Positions 35,158 to 46,956 of a stretch of DNA of 64,000 nt are shown in pieces. The DNA is from Orychophragmus violaceus. Lineage: Eukaryota; Streptophyta; Magnoliopsida; Brassicales; Brassicaceae. Each line of letters begins with the position of its first letter. Position 1 is the first letter of the stretch. Under the pieces are notes generated by a model. The model worked only from the letters and a program-made list of their open reading frames with translations. It was not told where the DNA came from and searched no databases. The stretch lies in contig CM058236.1 in assembly GCA_030180135.1 (NCBI GenBank), positions 7,089,357 to 7,153,356 on the forward strand, in the 5' to 3' direction. The position numbers and the translations under genes were made by a program.

Positions 35158-36471
35158 TGATATATCATGGTTTTTATGGGTTTTTAACCATGATATATGT
35201 CTTTGTTATCGAGTCTTTTATGTGTTTTTGAATCTTTTAGAGTCTTATACAGGTTTTGGCACATTTGGAGCATATTTGGATATTATGGTGCATTCTGGAG
35301 CCATTGGAAAAGTCATGATGAAGAAGAGAATTTGGGACGACGTTTTGAGACTTGCGTCGATTGACACATCTCTTGTGTCGGTTAATGCAGTGTCGATGCA
35401 GAAGCTCAGAATTTGCCATAACATTATCGACCCAGGATATCGGTCGTTCACACCCAAAGTTCGCATATCATTCAGTGTCGACCAATGAAACAATGGATCA
35501 TCGATCGACACAGACCATGGCCAGGAGTTTTACGCCGATTAATCAAGACTTGTGGAAATTTGAAGCTTGGCCCAGAAGTTTCTAATAACTATAAAGAAGC
35601 CCCAAAACGTGTTTTAGCTATTATATTAGGGTTTTTAAGCCATTGTTTAGGCTAAGTTTTACATAAGTTTTATTTTACATTCAAAGAGTTTTGAGAGAGA
35701 GATTTGGAGATTTTCTGGGGCTGATAAGATACTCAACAGAGAGAAGATTTCAAACCTCTTTTTCTATTAATCTCTTTATGCTTTCTTATTAAAATATGAT
35801 TTTTTCAATCATCATGTCTGAGTAATTCTCTAGTTTGGTTTAGGGATTCTTATTAGGGATTTCATGGAATGTTAGGTTAATTGATTGATTGGGATTCATA
35901 CTTTTTAGTCCTTTGTCTAGGTTGATCTTAATGCTTAATTTGAACTGGCCACTTAGATTATTGATATAGGTTGATTCTCGCAACAAAAGTTGGTTAATCT
36001 GCTAGAAAAGAACCTAAGTTAGCAATTTGTCTATTCTCAAAGAAATTTGGTTTAGAGAAATTGTGAACGAACGAACCTGATAATAATGCATGTTTAAAAC
36101 TCTAGAACTCGCAAAGCAATTTGGTTTAGGTTGTTAGAAATAGTTAATATTCGTAACGAAAGTTGGTCTGTTATATCCATGTGATTCTAGTTCTAGAACC
36201 GTTCTTAATTTGATCATGATTGATTGATTAGCCTATACTCCTGATTTCTTGAGAACTCCCTTGACCTGACGCTTTCCCTGCTTGATTTACAAACCATTTA
36301 TTTACCTTCTTTGCATTGTTTATTTGATTTTGAACTGTTTCTGCTTAGCTTAATTCGACAATACAAGTCAATCGTAAAAGTCTTGAATCTCTGTGGATTC
36401 GACCCTATATACTACAATTGCAATTTGTGCACTTGCGGTGTAGCTCTAGAATTGAAACTTTGAGCAAATCA
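35158..36471 (+). repeat. 5' LTR of Athila A (1314 bp)
   Basis: TGATATATCATGG to GAGCAAATCA, followed at once by the primer site. It aligns with the reverse complements of 22442-23612 and 49492-50707. It carries two paired TCGATCG-type motifs (35354-35389, 35476-35513) about 200-350 bp into the LTR. Confidence 0.82.
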
Positions 36472-36477
36472 AGTTTT

Positions 36478-36495
36478 TGGCGCCGTGCCGGGGAC
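36478..36495 (+). promoter_or_regulatory. Primer binding site of Athila A (tRNA-Asp type)
   Basis: TGGCGCCGTGCCGGGGAC, the characteristic Athila/Tat primer site with one T missing relative to the usual TGGCGCCGTTGCCGGGGA. Confidence 0.75.
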
Positions 36496-36834
36496 TCTTT
36501 TGAGTCTTTGCTAGATTTAAGTTAAGAGTTTAGATTAGGATTTTCGTTTTTAGTTTTACTAACTTTCTTTCTTTTTTCTCGTTCGTGCATTTCAGGTTCG
36601 ACACAGAACAATCGCGTCGATCGACACCTCCTTGGCATCAATCGACACATCTTGCGACACTTGTAACGATCGACGCAACATTCGTATCGGTCGACACAGT
36701 GCTCATGAATCAGATAGTGCATGCCTAATCGTGCACTCAGAATAAATCCGGACAAAGAGCTTTTGTTTCTTCGAAACCAGGAGCTTGTAAAGCTAAAGTG
36801 AACAAACACGAAAGCACAGAAACCAGTAAAGATA
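36496..36834 (+). other. Athila A leader with two paired motifs
   Basis: Untranslated stretch between the primer site and gag. It contains paired TCGATCG motifs at 36614-36649 and 36663-36698. No other feature seen. Confidence 0.6.
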
Positions 36835-37770
36835 GTGGTGTTGATTTGGGATGAAGTTGGTGTTCTGAGAGACCTTGAAAATAATGCCTACAACAATCAA
36901 GGTCAGAAAATTGATGGGGAAGGAAACCCCATTGTAGTACCAGTGGTTGCAGCGGGCGCAGAACAAGCTGGAGGTGTTGAACAAGCTGATGGCGCAGTTG
37001 TTACACATGCACAAGCTGGGAGGACTCTAGTTGATTACAATAGACCTGGTGAGTTCTATGCTAACAAATCTGCGATCAGACCTCATCTGATTCAGAGGAA
37101 TGACTTTGAGTTGAAGATTTCCTACTACACTCTAGTTGGACAGCATTTGTTATATGGGCTTCCACATGACCATCCTATGGACCACATCGAAATATTTTAG
37201 GATCTGTAATAGGAATGAAGCGTAATGGACCACTTCCTGCACTGCAACCTTTTCCCACATTCCTTTGGTGGGGAAGCTGCAAAATGGCTGAAGCAGATTC
37301 CACCAGGTAGTCTTACCACTTGGAATGCGAAAAAGAAGAAGTTTCTTCTAAACTTCTAAGATGATGCTAGATCTGATCAGCTAAGGGAAGAAATTCTCCA
37401 GTTCAAACAGGGTCCTACAGAAGCTCTCAAGGCTGCTTGGATGCGCTTCAAGATATACCAACGCTATTGTCCACATCATGGTTTCTCTGAGGTTCAGCTG
37501 ATGGGCATTTTCTTCAGAGGTGTGGATTAGATATATCAGAAGGCGTTGGATGCTTCCAGCAATGGAAACTTCAACACGAAGTCTCCAGAGCAAGCTAATG
37601 AGCTGATTGATAACTTGGTGTCTAGAAATAGCACCAAGAATGTTGATTTGGAGAGGAAGTGGACAGATGGAAATGTGGATGGAACTCATATCGCAGAGAT
37701 GAAGAAAAAATTAGATTATGTTCATAACATTCTGGTTGGGAAGAAGCAGGTCCACTTTGCTGCAGATATA
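36835..37770 (+). pseudogene. Athila A gag, broken
   Basis: 36835-37200 gives the N-terminal arm (DYNRPGEFYANKSAIRPHLI). The capsid core follows over stops: GGEAAKWLKQIPPGS, DDARSDQLREEILQFKQGPT, AAWMRFKIYQRYCPHHGF, IFFRGVD, then 37546-37773 (NGNFNTKSPEQANELIDNLV, VGKKQVHFAADI). It is the same order as gag in Athila B (63996-63450). At least four in-frame stops. Confidence 0.85.
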
Positions 37771-38466
37771 TAGACTTTTAAACCAGTTGATGAGTCAGAG
37801 AATGTCAATTACATAGCTGGAACTGGTTATCAAGGTCAGAGATATGGAAATCAGCAAGGACAAACTTCAGGTTACACTCCAAAGCCTGCATTCCAGAGAC
37901 CTTTCCAACAGAACAGCTCATTCTCCAGAGACAATGATTCTTCATCATACCAGACTCCTCCTCCACCTAATGAGCAGTTTGAGATGAAAGATCGATGATT
38001 TGTACCTGGATTTGAATAGGAAGATTGAATCTCTGAGCACCCATGTCAAAAAACTGGATGTTCAAGTTCAACAGACTGTTAGAGCAGTGAAAAGACAAAA
38101 TGGATAAGAACGAACAGAGCAGAATCAGAAGCAGTATGTCAATTTTGTCTTAGTGGAGAGGAAACTCGAGCTGAGACATAAGAAAGATAGAGTCACATAA
38201 ACTATCCTAAACGATAAATGGTCTCTGTCGGCCACCATCATCGATCGATACATCTCTAGTGTTGATCAGTGCATGACCCAATTGAAGAGTATTTCAAGTG
38301 ATGACGGATTTTCGAACGATGGGGTGACGACCTTGGTCGACATGGAAAGCTCGATGCAACCCAGCATCGATCGACACATATCTGCATCAAAGGAAGAATA
38401 TGTTCGTAAGAAGCCAGCATCTATCGATTCTCACCTTGCATCGGTCGACATTCAATCCACATGAGT
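37771..38466 (+). pseudogene. Athila A gag C-terminal/linker region
   Basis: Degenerate linker matching B around 63400-62700 (GYQGQRYGNQQGQ, SYQTPPPPNEQFEM). 38238-38273 and 38417-38454 carry paired TCGATCG motifs, and a single half-site lies near 38364. The 38273-38464 frame (SSMQPSIDRHISASK, ASIDSHLASVDIQ) is made largely of these motifs. Confidence 0.6.
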
Positions 38467-39529
38467 CTAGCAACCTGGAAAAGAGCCAAAATGAGTCTTA
38501 AAGCCTCCATTACTCATTCCTAGAGCTCCTAAGAAGTCTAAACAGAAGCTGGATGAAGCTAAATGCATGACAGTGATGGATAAGGAGCTGATTGAGATCC
38601 CACTAGCTGATGATTTGAGGAAACACCATTCTCTGCAGAGGTATGCGAAGAAGATGATCTCCACGGATGGAGACTTGAAAGAAGGGGTGGTGATGGTTTC
38701 TAAATAGATCAGTGCAGTGCTGCAAAACCATATTCCAGAGAAGCTTCTAGACCGAGGAGTTTTTGTGCTAGATTGTTACATCTACAAAGACAGCGTCAAG
38801 TGTTCTCTGTATGACTTGGTATCTGGTGTGAATCTCATGTCATACTATGTGGCTGTGAGATTGGTACTGATGGACTTCCAGCCTACTAGGCTCTCTCTAA
38901 TTCTAGATGATCGATCAAAGAGGATTCCAGAAGGAGTCCTAGAGGACATTCCTATCAGAGTTGGAAACTATCTGATTCCAACAGACTTTGTGGTGCTGAA
39001 ATACCAAGTTGAATCGGATGATCCTTTGCTGCTTGGTAGATCCTTCTTGACTACAACTGAAGCAATTATTGATGTGAGGTGCGGTATGATTGATCTCCAC
39101 TTGGGATATAAGCCTTTGCAATTCAAGATGGACAAGCTGCGGAAATCCACTATTGATGGTCATGCCTTCAATGTTGAGGTGGAATAAGAAGTTCAGATTG
39201 GCGAGGCTGAAGTGTTTGATACTGGAGATGAGAAGATGGTGGTTCATTATGAGCCTACTCTAACATCTTCAGAGCCTACAACTGCTCATAAGCAAAAAGC
39301 TCCGGACATCGCACTTCCACCAAAGCAAAGGTATGTATCCTCTAAACCTTCAAACCAAATTGCTGTGAATGCAGAAAAACATAGTATCCCACCCATGCTT
39401 CGCTCCCATCCTGGATCTCTTCCATCATTCCTTGGAAAGTCTCAAGCTACTCTTTCTTATACACCACCTTGGATGATGAGACATTCACAGAGGGACTCTT
39501 TGCCTCTACTGAAACCCCTAGGAGCCTGA
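38467..39529 (+). pseudogene. Athila A aspartic protease region; pol lost after it
   Basis: 38717-39187 matches the B protease: FVLDCYIYKDSVKCSLYDLV, the active-site motif DLVSGVN in place of DLGSSVN, PTRLSLILDDRSKRIPEGVL, IPTDFVVLKY, DPLLLGRSFLTT. The Gly of the DLG motif is displaced, so the copy is probably inactive. 39212-39529 is the protease-RT linker. RT, RNase H and integrase, about 3 kb in Athila B, are missing: at about 39530 the sequence passes directly to the 3' UTR. Confidence 0.75.
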
Positions 39530-40030
39530 TCTCCTACCCATAGTCAAGCTAATGATTAAAAAAAAGTACTTGGTGGGAGACAACCCACTAATGAGTCTGT
39601 CTTTACTTTATTTTTCGTTTTGGTTATGTTTACTTTTTTTCTTGTTTTGGTGTGTTAAGGGCGTGGGAATAGGTCACTGATGAGCAACATCGATCGAAAC
39701 TACTTTAGCATCGGTCGATGCACTCTGCAAACAAGGACGACGAGATGGAGAAATATATGAAATTGCATCGACTTAGATCGATGCAAGCAGGTCGTTGCCA
39801 TTCTGCAACACATGTATCGATCGAGACACTTGTTAGTGTCGATCGATGCAGGCCGCATACAGGTAAGTGTTCTCACTTTTTCAGTCTCTGTTCACTTTGA
39901 TTATTGTTCTCCCGAGCCCAAGCTTCTATAACACTGGGGACAGTATTGTTTGAGTGTGGAGGATGTAGTTACTGACACACCGTTTTCTGTTTTCTTAGAG
40001 TCAGTTGAGTCGTTTTGTTGAGTCGAACCT
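39530..40030 (+). other. Athila A 3' UTR, proximal part
   Basis: Matches sequence after integrase in C and B (GTGGGAGACAACCCACTA; a CTGGGGACAGT...GAGTGTGGAGGA stretch). Contains paired TCGATCG motifs at 39687-39722 and 39814-39850, and a splice-donor consensus ACAG/GTAAGTG at 39863, as in C. It ends at the solo LTR insertion; AACCT at 40026-40030 is its target duplication. Confidence 0.65.
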
Positions 40031-40953
40031 TGATGAGGACATCGAGCCACCAAGCCAAACTATTCAAGCTCCTTATGTGCCAAGTGGACCAGTGACCAGG
40101 AGCAGGAGCAAAGGAATATAGAAAAAGTTCAACATCTTCCTGGAGCAGCTAGAACATGAAGGACTGATCCCACTTGATCAATTTGAAGCCATCCGCATAA
40201 CTCCATTCGAGAGCTCCCAACTAAGTGCCATCTTTAATCAAGTCTCCATAATGACTCATGACGACCCAGGAGATGATCCACCCACCAAATTTAAGATCTA
40301 TGAGTCTAGTTTCTAGGCCACCAAAAAGAACTCCCGGAGATCAGTTATAAAACTCCAGATACAAGCCAAACAGTGAAGATATGTCCGGTGGACCCTCTCA
40401 TAACGGTAAAGTGAAATGGGTCATATTCGTCCCCAAAGATGAAGTCCACCTAAGAACATGTTCTATAGTCCAAGAAGGTGCCTAAGAAGACTCTGAAGAA
40501 GCTAAAGGATCTCAAGAACTTAAAGAATCAAGTTTGAATAACAAGAGATCAAACTTGCATTTAGCACCCTAGATACTCTCTCTTTGATTTGATTGTTTTG
40601 ATTTGATTTTGCTACGTTTTTCCTTGTTTTTCTTTGCATGATTTATGTGTTTTCCTTACAATAAGTCATGAACCTGGCTATATAATGCCTTGAGTTGTAT
40701 CCCTTTTTCACCTTTTGATCAATAAAATATCGATTTTTGTGTTAAAGCAAAAACTCTCTCTTCTCTTTCAATTTGTGAGTGTTGCAAATTGCTAGAGAGT
40801 TCCTAGAAGTATCTATAGGATTTCACACCTATAGTGGTTCTACTCGATCCACCCATCACCATCCATCTTATCCGAGCTAAGTTGGAGAAATCCTTAGACT
40901 AGCCAACGACTCAACCCTTATTTGGCTCACGACTTTTAGCCAAGCTCATATAA
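40031..40953 (+). repeat. Solo LTR of a CRM-like chromovirus (923 bp)
   Basis: Flanked by AACCT at 40026-40030 and 40954-40958. It starts TGATGAGG and ends CATATAA, where TATCA would be expected. The first 300 bp read as a protein tail (VPSGPVTRSRSKGI, stop, KKFNIFLEQLEHEGLIPLDQ), like the LTR-encoded tail of the chromovirus at 55317 (AGAITRSRAKKF). A TATA-like GCTATATAATG near 40677 and AATAAAAT near 40725 fit LTR promoter and poly(A) signals. Removing it restores homology of the flanks to the Athila B 3' UTR. Confidence 0.7.
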
Positions 40954-41014
40954 AACCTTGAGTAGGAAACTATGACTTTTTTAGGAAATAACCACATTTG
41001 CAGGAACTTAAGTG
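40954..41014 (+). other. Athila A 3' UTR, middle part, with copia-2 target site
   Basis: GCAGGAACTTAAGTG continues at 48197 with ACCATTGG. The uninterrupted equivalent is in B (reverse complement of about 51470-51500). The last five bases, AAGTG (41010-41014), are the left target duplication of copia-2. Confidence 0.8.
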
Positions 41015-41650
41015 TGTTGTATTGTTTAGTTTATCCTGATTCAATTACTCATTGATTGATCCTACTAAACAGATTGGATCTAGGTTCTCTTGCTGAATCA
41101 TAAAAGATCTCACCTAATACCTTGTTATGCAGTGGAATTGGGAGGTACGAGTCAGAGATCAGCAGAACCGCCAAGAGACAGCTCCTCCAAAGGTTCACAC
41201 ACGCACACTTCAGGAAGTTGGCTGCTAGACCAGAAGGGAGGGAGGCGCAGAAGAAGAGAGAGAGAGGCGCAGACTTGGCTTGGAAAATTAGAGAACTAGG
41301 TCAAGTTTTATTCATTAAAACCCCTTTATGTTCTCATGGGCTTTTGGGCCCAAGTCTCAGTCTGATTAAATCCATTAGATTTAATCAGGCCCTTTAATCT
41401 CTCTAAGTACAGTAAATGCCTAGCACTTTTACCGTACTTCTGCTAAACCGTTCCTTCATAGTTTCCTGTTAGCTTAGGCGTGTGACCCATATGGGATCAT
41501 ATAATAAAGGCAATAAGTCCAAGACTTATAGATCATGAGCGGACTCTAGCAAGCCATCATGACCCCCAGTATTATATGACTTATGTCTGATCATTGACAT
41601 ACTCTTACTCTCTAGAGACAGTACAGAGATTACTGGACATAATTCCAACA
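41015..41650 (-). repeat. 3' LTR of copia-2
   Basis: TG...CA ends, 636 bp. It differs from the other LTR at three places seen by eye (GCAGTGG/GCAGCGG, TCCATTAG/TCCCTTAG, ACTCTCT/ACTTTCT). Confidence 0.95.
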
Positions 41651-41662
41651 ATCTCCCACTTG
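41651..41662 (-). promoter_or_regulatory. Polypurine tract of copia-2
   Basis: The minus strand reads CAAGTGGGAGAT directly before the 3' LTR, the same as copia-1. Confidence 0.85.
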
Positions 41663-42479
41663 TACTGGAATCTCGGTATTCATAATCCTTTTGTCTCAAT
41701 ATCTCTATTAGTCATAAGGCAAGATGAGTGTCATCCTTATAAAGCCTAATCTTGTTCATCGGACTCTGATTTGATACTGACAATCCAAACGACTCGGGAC
41801 AGTCCGTTTGAGCATGGCCATGCATTTTCCAGTATTCAAATCTCCGATTGGCCTAGAGATATTCACTCCATTTATATTGGAGGGACAAATCCCGTCTTGT
41901 TCCATCACTGTAAACTACTCATTTCATAATACACCCAAACAAGGTCCTTATAACTATCGCTTAACGACAGCGTTAGACAATGATCAAAGCGCATCAGTTC
42001 ATGTGCAGTCACATGCATGCGAACTCAGGTCTAAGGACTATACTCTATAGTCGTAGTAGGAATCTCTTATGACACAGATATAAATATCCTGAAGAGTTCT
42101 TATAAGCGGGTCTTGTCCGGTCGTATGTACCCCAACATACACCTATGTACTGACTTTGATGCCATGCATCTATGACATCCTGAGACTTAGTCATAAGTCA
42201 CATACCAATCTAGTCTCACGCGGTTGTTGGTGTTCCAATTTCAACAACCTTCGACTAGGGACAGGACGATATAAGCCATCTATCAAATATAGGGTCTCAT
42301 GATCAAGCTAAATGACTTTGATGACTCAAGATCAAGTCACTTACTTCGATGACCTATAAAATGGTTCATATCATTTTGGAACGATTATTTCATCACAGTT
42401 AAAATAATCTTGAAAAATAATTTTATTAAACATCTTAAAATGTTTTACAAGAACATATCAATAACTAAATAAAGCCCTT

Positions 42480-44517
42480 TACTAACTCCCACTGAAATTA
42501 AGACTACATCTTAATTTCACTTATCCTACAGCAACAGTCCGCGACTCGTGCTTAGGCCTAAGGAGTGGCTTCGTTAATAGATTAGCAACGTTCTCATTCG
42601 TTGAAACTTGCTGATCTACTTAACATCTCTGTCATTTATCTCACGGAATAGGTTATACCTACCCTCAAGGTGTTTGGACCTCTGATGTGCAGCTAGTCTC
42701 ATCTATGCTGGGAATCACATCAAGTTCAGTGACGAACTCTTCTTTCCAAACAACCTCTTTCGCCGCTTCCCAAGCTGCGAAATGTTCAGCTTAAGTCATG
42801 GAGTCAGCAACAGTGCCTTGCACCGCCAGATAGACACAAGATATAACCGGACTGTGACCGGAAATCATCTTTGTCCGTTGGAAACTTGCCTTTCAGACTC
42901 TACCGACTCGTAGCACCTCACTTTCTCCGTAAATCAAGAACGTATCCTAAGTATTTTCCAAATACTTGAGAATATTCATTACGTCTATCCAGTGATTCTT
43001 TGCTGGATTTGACTGGTCTTTACTTGTCTTGCTTAACATTAAAGCAACATCAAAACAAGTACGTGTCATGGCATACATGATAGATCCAATTGCCGACGCA
43101 TATGGAATCTCATCCATGCATTCAAGCTCAGCAGTTATCGTGGGACACTGTTTCTTGCTTAACGTAATGCCATGTGACATTGGCATAAAACCCTTCTTGG
43201 ATTGCTGAAAACGTGTAGGACTTTGTCAATTTAAGAATCCTGACATTGTCCTACCAGCTCTTTTGGATCTCTATCTTTAGATCCAAAATCCAAGAACATA
43301 CGTGGCTTTACCCATGTCAATTATAAAACCAACTCCCAAGCCAGTCCTTTACCGACTGCAGCATTGGGACGTTATTTTCGAGAATCAGTATGTCATCGAC
43401 ATACATTATGAGAAATGCAACATCGCTCCCACTTATCTATTAGTATACGCACAGTTCCACTTCGTTCCTGTTCAAGTCAAAACCTTGACTACTTCAACAG
43501 AACGAAGATTCCAACTCCGATATGTTTGCTTCTATCCATAAATGGATCGATGAAGCTAACTTACACACAGTGTAATTTTTCGGAGTCAGGGCTCACTTTC
43601 GCTTCTGCGAATTTCGCAGGTTCGTCACTTTCAATGATCATCAGATCATGGCAATTAATCACGAGAAATCACTCTCGGATTAGTGACGGATTCAAATCTG
43701 CGAAATTCAGGCTCTACAGGTGTAGATTCTACATGTGTAAATCCATCCGCTGCTCTCCCTCAACAGGTTGAGCAGCCTCCTGCATTTCTCGAATTTCTTC
43801 GAGTTATACTTTTACTCCCACTGTTTTTCTTGGAAAGCAACTTTCCTTTTAGAAAACAGAATTCCGAACAACCTAACTTCGTTTTCGGAATGGACGTAAA
43901 AAGTAACAAGCCTTGGTTTCCCTAGGACAACCAGCAAAGTAGCACAACTACAAATACTCAGTAAAGACGAATTTGGATCATTTCCAATCCACATTTAAGT
44001 GGTGTCTTTTAACTGATATTGGTAGAACTATTTCAGCGTAAACTTAGATATTTCTAGAGCGTTGTTCTTAAAAATATCATGGAAGATTCGTGTGACTCAT
44101 CTTTAATCATTTCTGATAAGATCTGATTCTTTCTCACAGAAACACCTCCAGGTTTTCAGGAGAAATGAGCTGTGAAACGACTTCACACTCAATCAGATGA
44201 TCACACCATCAATGACTTAAGTATTCTCACTCGTGATTTAATCCAGAGTCTCAATACTTCAGTCACTCAGATTCTATACCTCATTCTGGAATTCTTTCGA
44301 CCATTTCAAAGAATTCTGACTCGTGTCTCATCAAATGAACACGGTCATACTCACTGAAATAATCAGTGAAGACAATGAAGTACAGGAAATTTTCTCTGGC
44401 ATTTCTGCTCATTGGGCCACATACATGAGTATGTTCAAGGTCCAATAAGCCTTTGGGCCTTTCTCTAGCTCGGCTAAGATAGGCCCTTTGCCTTTTGGTC
44501 CAGTAAGAAGAATTCAA
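42480..44517 (-). pseudogene. Copia-2 integrase-RT-RNase H, broken before insertion
   Basis: 44517-44281 gives the start of the integrase core (GLLDLEHTHVCGPMSRNARE, YFIVFTDYFSEYD, HESEFFEMVERIPE, stop). The integrase C-terminus and linker follow to about 43560, RT near 43400, and the 79-codon RT/RNase H piece 43186-42947 ends at the same TAG as in copia-1. The runs of stops after VERIPE, the 1-base frame change before MPMSHGITLSKKQ and the missing RT N-terminus are all shared with copia-1. Confidence 0.85.
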
Positions 44518-45014
44518 GTCTCATAAGATATCGTATCAAATGAGCCCAACAGTCCATAACTATGGGATTTCTGAATCCGACTTACTCTATGTGACCAAAA
44601 CTTTTATGCCAAGAAAAATCAGGCTTAATTCATCAGATTTAAACCAATTCGGTATTTATGTTACATTTAGGCACTCTTTGGTTTAAGATATAAAACCCAC
44701 TCCTTGAATAGGGTGCTACAATTAATATTTCATTAAGATCAAAAGAACAAAAACTTGTCTTTTATCAAAATGAAAAACATTCAAATTCTTGCAAGAAAAT
44801 GAAAAACAACTCTGCTTAAAGCAGGTACATTGTAGCAATTACTTAATACAAAACCAAGCCTCGAAGGCATCTACAAGTGAAAACCCTACGGCTGAGGCAG
44901 CGTCCATAGCTCCTTCCAGACTTGTAGATCCACTTGTCCTTCCTTCAACATTCTACTGTTGCTTAGGCTCTGTATATTTTCACAAATATCAGTGCCACAA
45001 CCAGTATCCAATAC
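44518..45014 (-). other. Copia-2 region between gag and integrase; protease not seen
   Basis: Only about 500 bp separate gag from the integrase core. The protease and most of the pre-integrase zinc domain expected here are missing or unrecognisable. Confidence 0.6.
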
Positions 45015-45905
45015 CTATAAGGTAGAACTTGAAGTAATAACATGAATACCTGAGGAAGTAGTCTCATACATCAACTTCAACTCCTCATCATCTTCCATGA
45101 ATTTAATGCAATCTCTCTTCCAATGCCCTGTCTCTTTACAGTAGCAGCACTTACCAACGTAAGAGGTATCTGACTTGGGCTTAGAAGACACACGCTTGCC
45201 ATGATTCAAAATCTGGACAACTTTGTCTTCACCCTTGTCAGTACTAGGTTTAATAAACCTACCCTTCTCTATTTTGAGATTATACTGGGTACTCTTCACG
45301 TTTGGCTCAACTGTCTTGAGCATATCATGCAGTTCAGTCAGCGTCTTCGTTAAGCCTTTCTTGATATAGTTCCTTCTGAACTTATCATAGCTTGACGGCA
45401 GTGACTGCAGAATGATCTCAGTTGCCAATTCTTGGCTAACTGGATAATCCAGTTTCCTCAGGTTATCAATGTAACCCATCATTTTACTGACATGAGGACT
45501 CACTGGATGATCATTTGGTAGCTTGCAGCTAGTGAGAGACTTAACCAACTGGTATCTCTCCACTCTTACCTGCTCCTGAAATTTCAATTTCAGGCTGCTG
45601 ATCATCTCTATTGGCGACTCCATGTTCTCATATTGCTTCCGCAAGTCTGAGTCCATGGTAGCCAATATCAGACCACGCACATCTACCGCATCATTATAAT
45701 GCTTATTCCAAGCATCATATACTGCATGGGAGGCATTGGACCCGATCCTCACGGGGAGAGCTTTCTCAAGAACATAGTCCTTTCTCTCCTGCCTGAGGAC
45801 TAGCCTCAGGTTCCGCGACCAAGTCAAAAAATTTGATCCGTTCAGCTTGTCCATCTCAAGGATAGACCGGATCGAGAAAATGTTTTGATTGTTTGTGCTA
45901 GTCAT
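45015..45905 (-). CDS. Copia-2 gag polyprotein (intact, 296 aa)
   Basis: Capsid/nucleocapsid protein that packages element RNA into cytoplasmic virus-like particles. The ATG at 45905 gives MTSTNNQNIFSIRSILEMDK. The UBN2-type gag core covers about residues 18-200 (LNGSNFLTWSRNLRLVLRQE; QYENMESPIEMISSLKLKFQ), then a basic linker and a CCHC zinc knuckle at residues 253-266 (CX2CX4HX4C, all ligands present). The length is normal for copia gag. It is the only intact frame in copia-2; pol downstream is dead. It lies after a 1.6-kb leader. It could act in trans with another element's pol. Confidence 0.9.
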   Translation of the reverse strand: MTSTNNQNIFSIRSILEMDKLNGSNFLTWSRNLRLVLRQERKDYVLEKALPVRIGSNASHAVYDAWNKHYNDAVDVRGLILATMDSDLRKQYENMESPIEMISSLKLKFQEQVRVERYQLVKSLTSCKLPNDHPVSPHVSKMMGYIDNLRKLDYPVSQELATEIILQSLPSSYDKFRRNYIKKGLTKTLTELHDMLKTVEPNVKSTQYNLKIEKGRFIKPSTDKGEDKVVQILNHGKRVSSKPKSDTSYVGKCCYCKETGHWKRDCIKFMEDDEELKLMYETTSSGIHVITSSSTL

Positions 45906-45914
45906 AACTGAAAT

Positions 45915-46956
45915 TTAAGATAAAAGAATTTTAGTTAATATGTTCAATATGATTAATCTCGCATTATATTTAATAACATCAGTTACCCTCAATAGAATAT
46001 AATGATTCCAAGATCCACATATAACTAAGATCAAAGTGGGCCACTGGCCGTCACCCAACCTTAGCTTATATCGGTAAGCCCTATTTCGGCTAATTATATC
46101 CGTGATATAACTCTTGGTTGTGAATCTGGGCCCGAGGCCCAATCCACTCTGATGTCTCAAGGCCCGGGACTCCCGATGGCCTAGTCAAGAAAACCAGACT
46201 ATACAGTCATGTAATCACTAATGTCTGGGACTCCCAATGATATTAATGAATCACAAACTGTCTTACCCACGCAAAAGATAGACACCCTCACACTGTAAGG
46301 CCGTGTGTACGATTGAATGGGTTTCAACAGCTGACATAGACTGGACAAGACATCCAACGCTTGATATTATTTGAGGTTTATAGGTTTTCTTAAAATTTCA
46401 TTCCAAAATAGAAGATTACTATTTTTGGAAACTTTCCATTTTTGGAAACCTACTAATTTTGGAAACTTTCTAAAATTGGAAACTTTCTAACTATAGAAAT
46501 TTCCTTAATATCCAAAACATGCAAATCTAGAAACTTCTATTCTAAGAAATTTTTCTAATTTGAAATTTTGGAAACTGATTAATTTAAAATCAAATTTTAA
46601 TTATTAAAAATTTTAAATTCAATCTGAAGTAAAGACTCAAATAATTGGCCCAATTGTTTTAACTTCTTGGCCCATGGCCCAAGAATTGGTCTATGTCCAA
46701 GACATAACCCAATTGTCCAATTAAATGACATAACCGGTCTGGTTCATTAAAATTGGTCTAACCAAAATTAATTACTACGATGACCACAATTGTCAACCGG
46801 TTATTTACTAAACCGGATTTTCTCAATTTATTTGGTCCAACCAAATCAAATTAGAAAACCACTGGTTTAGGCACTAAATCCAATTTTACGACTTTGGATT
46901 TCTTATCACGGTTTAACCAGATCTAATAAATTTTATTAAATCTGTAATTATTAAAC
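45915..46956 (-). other. Copia-2 leader, gag-proximal part
   Basis: AT-rich untranslated DNA. 46380-46570 holds repeated TTTGGAAACTTTC-like words. 46720-46950 holds GGTTTA/AACCGG words. No conserved frame. Confidence 0.6.

Noticed and set aside
42947..43186. 79-codon frame as a small gene (also 1173-1412)
   Set aside because: It is a piece of copia RT/RNase H bounded by a frameshift and a stop; both copies are parts of dead pol.
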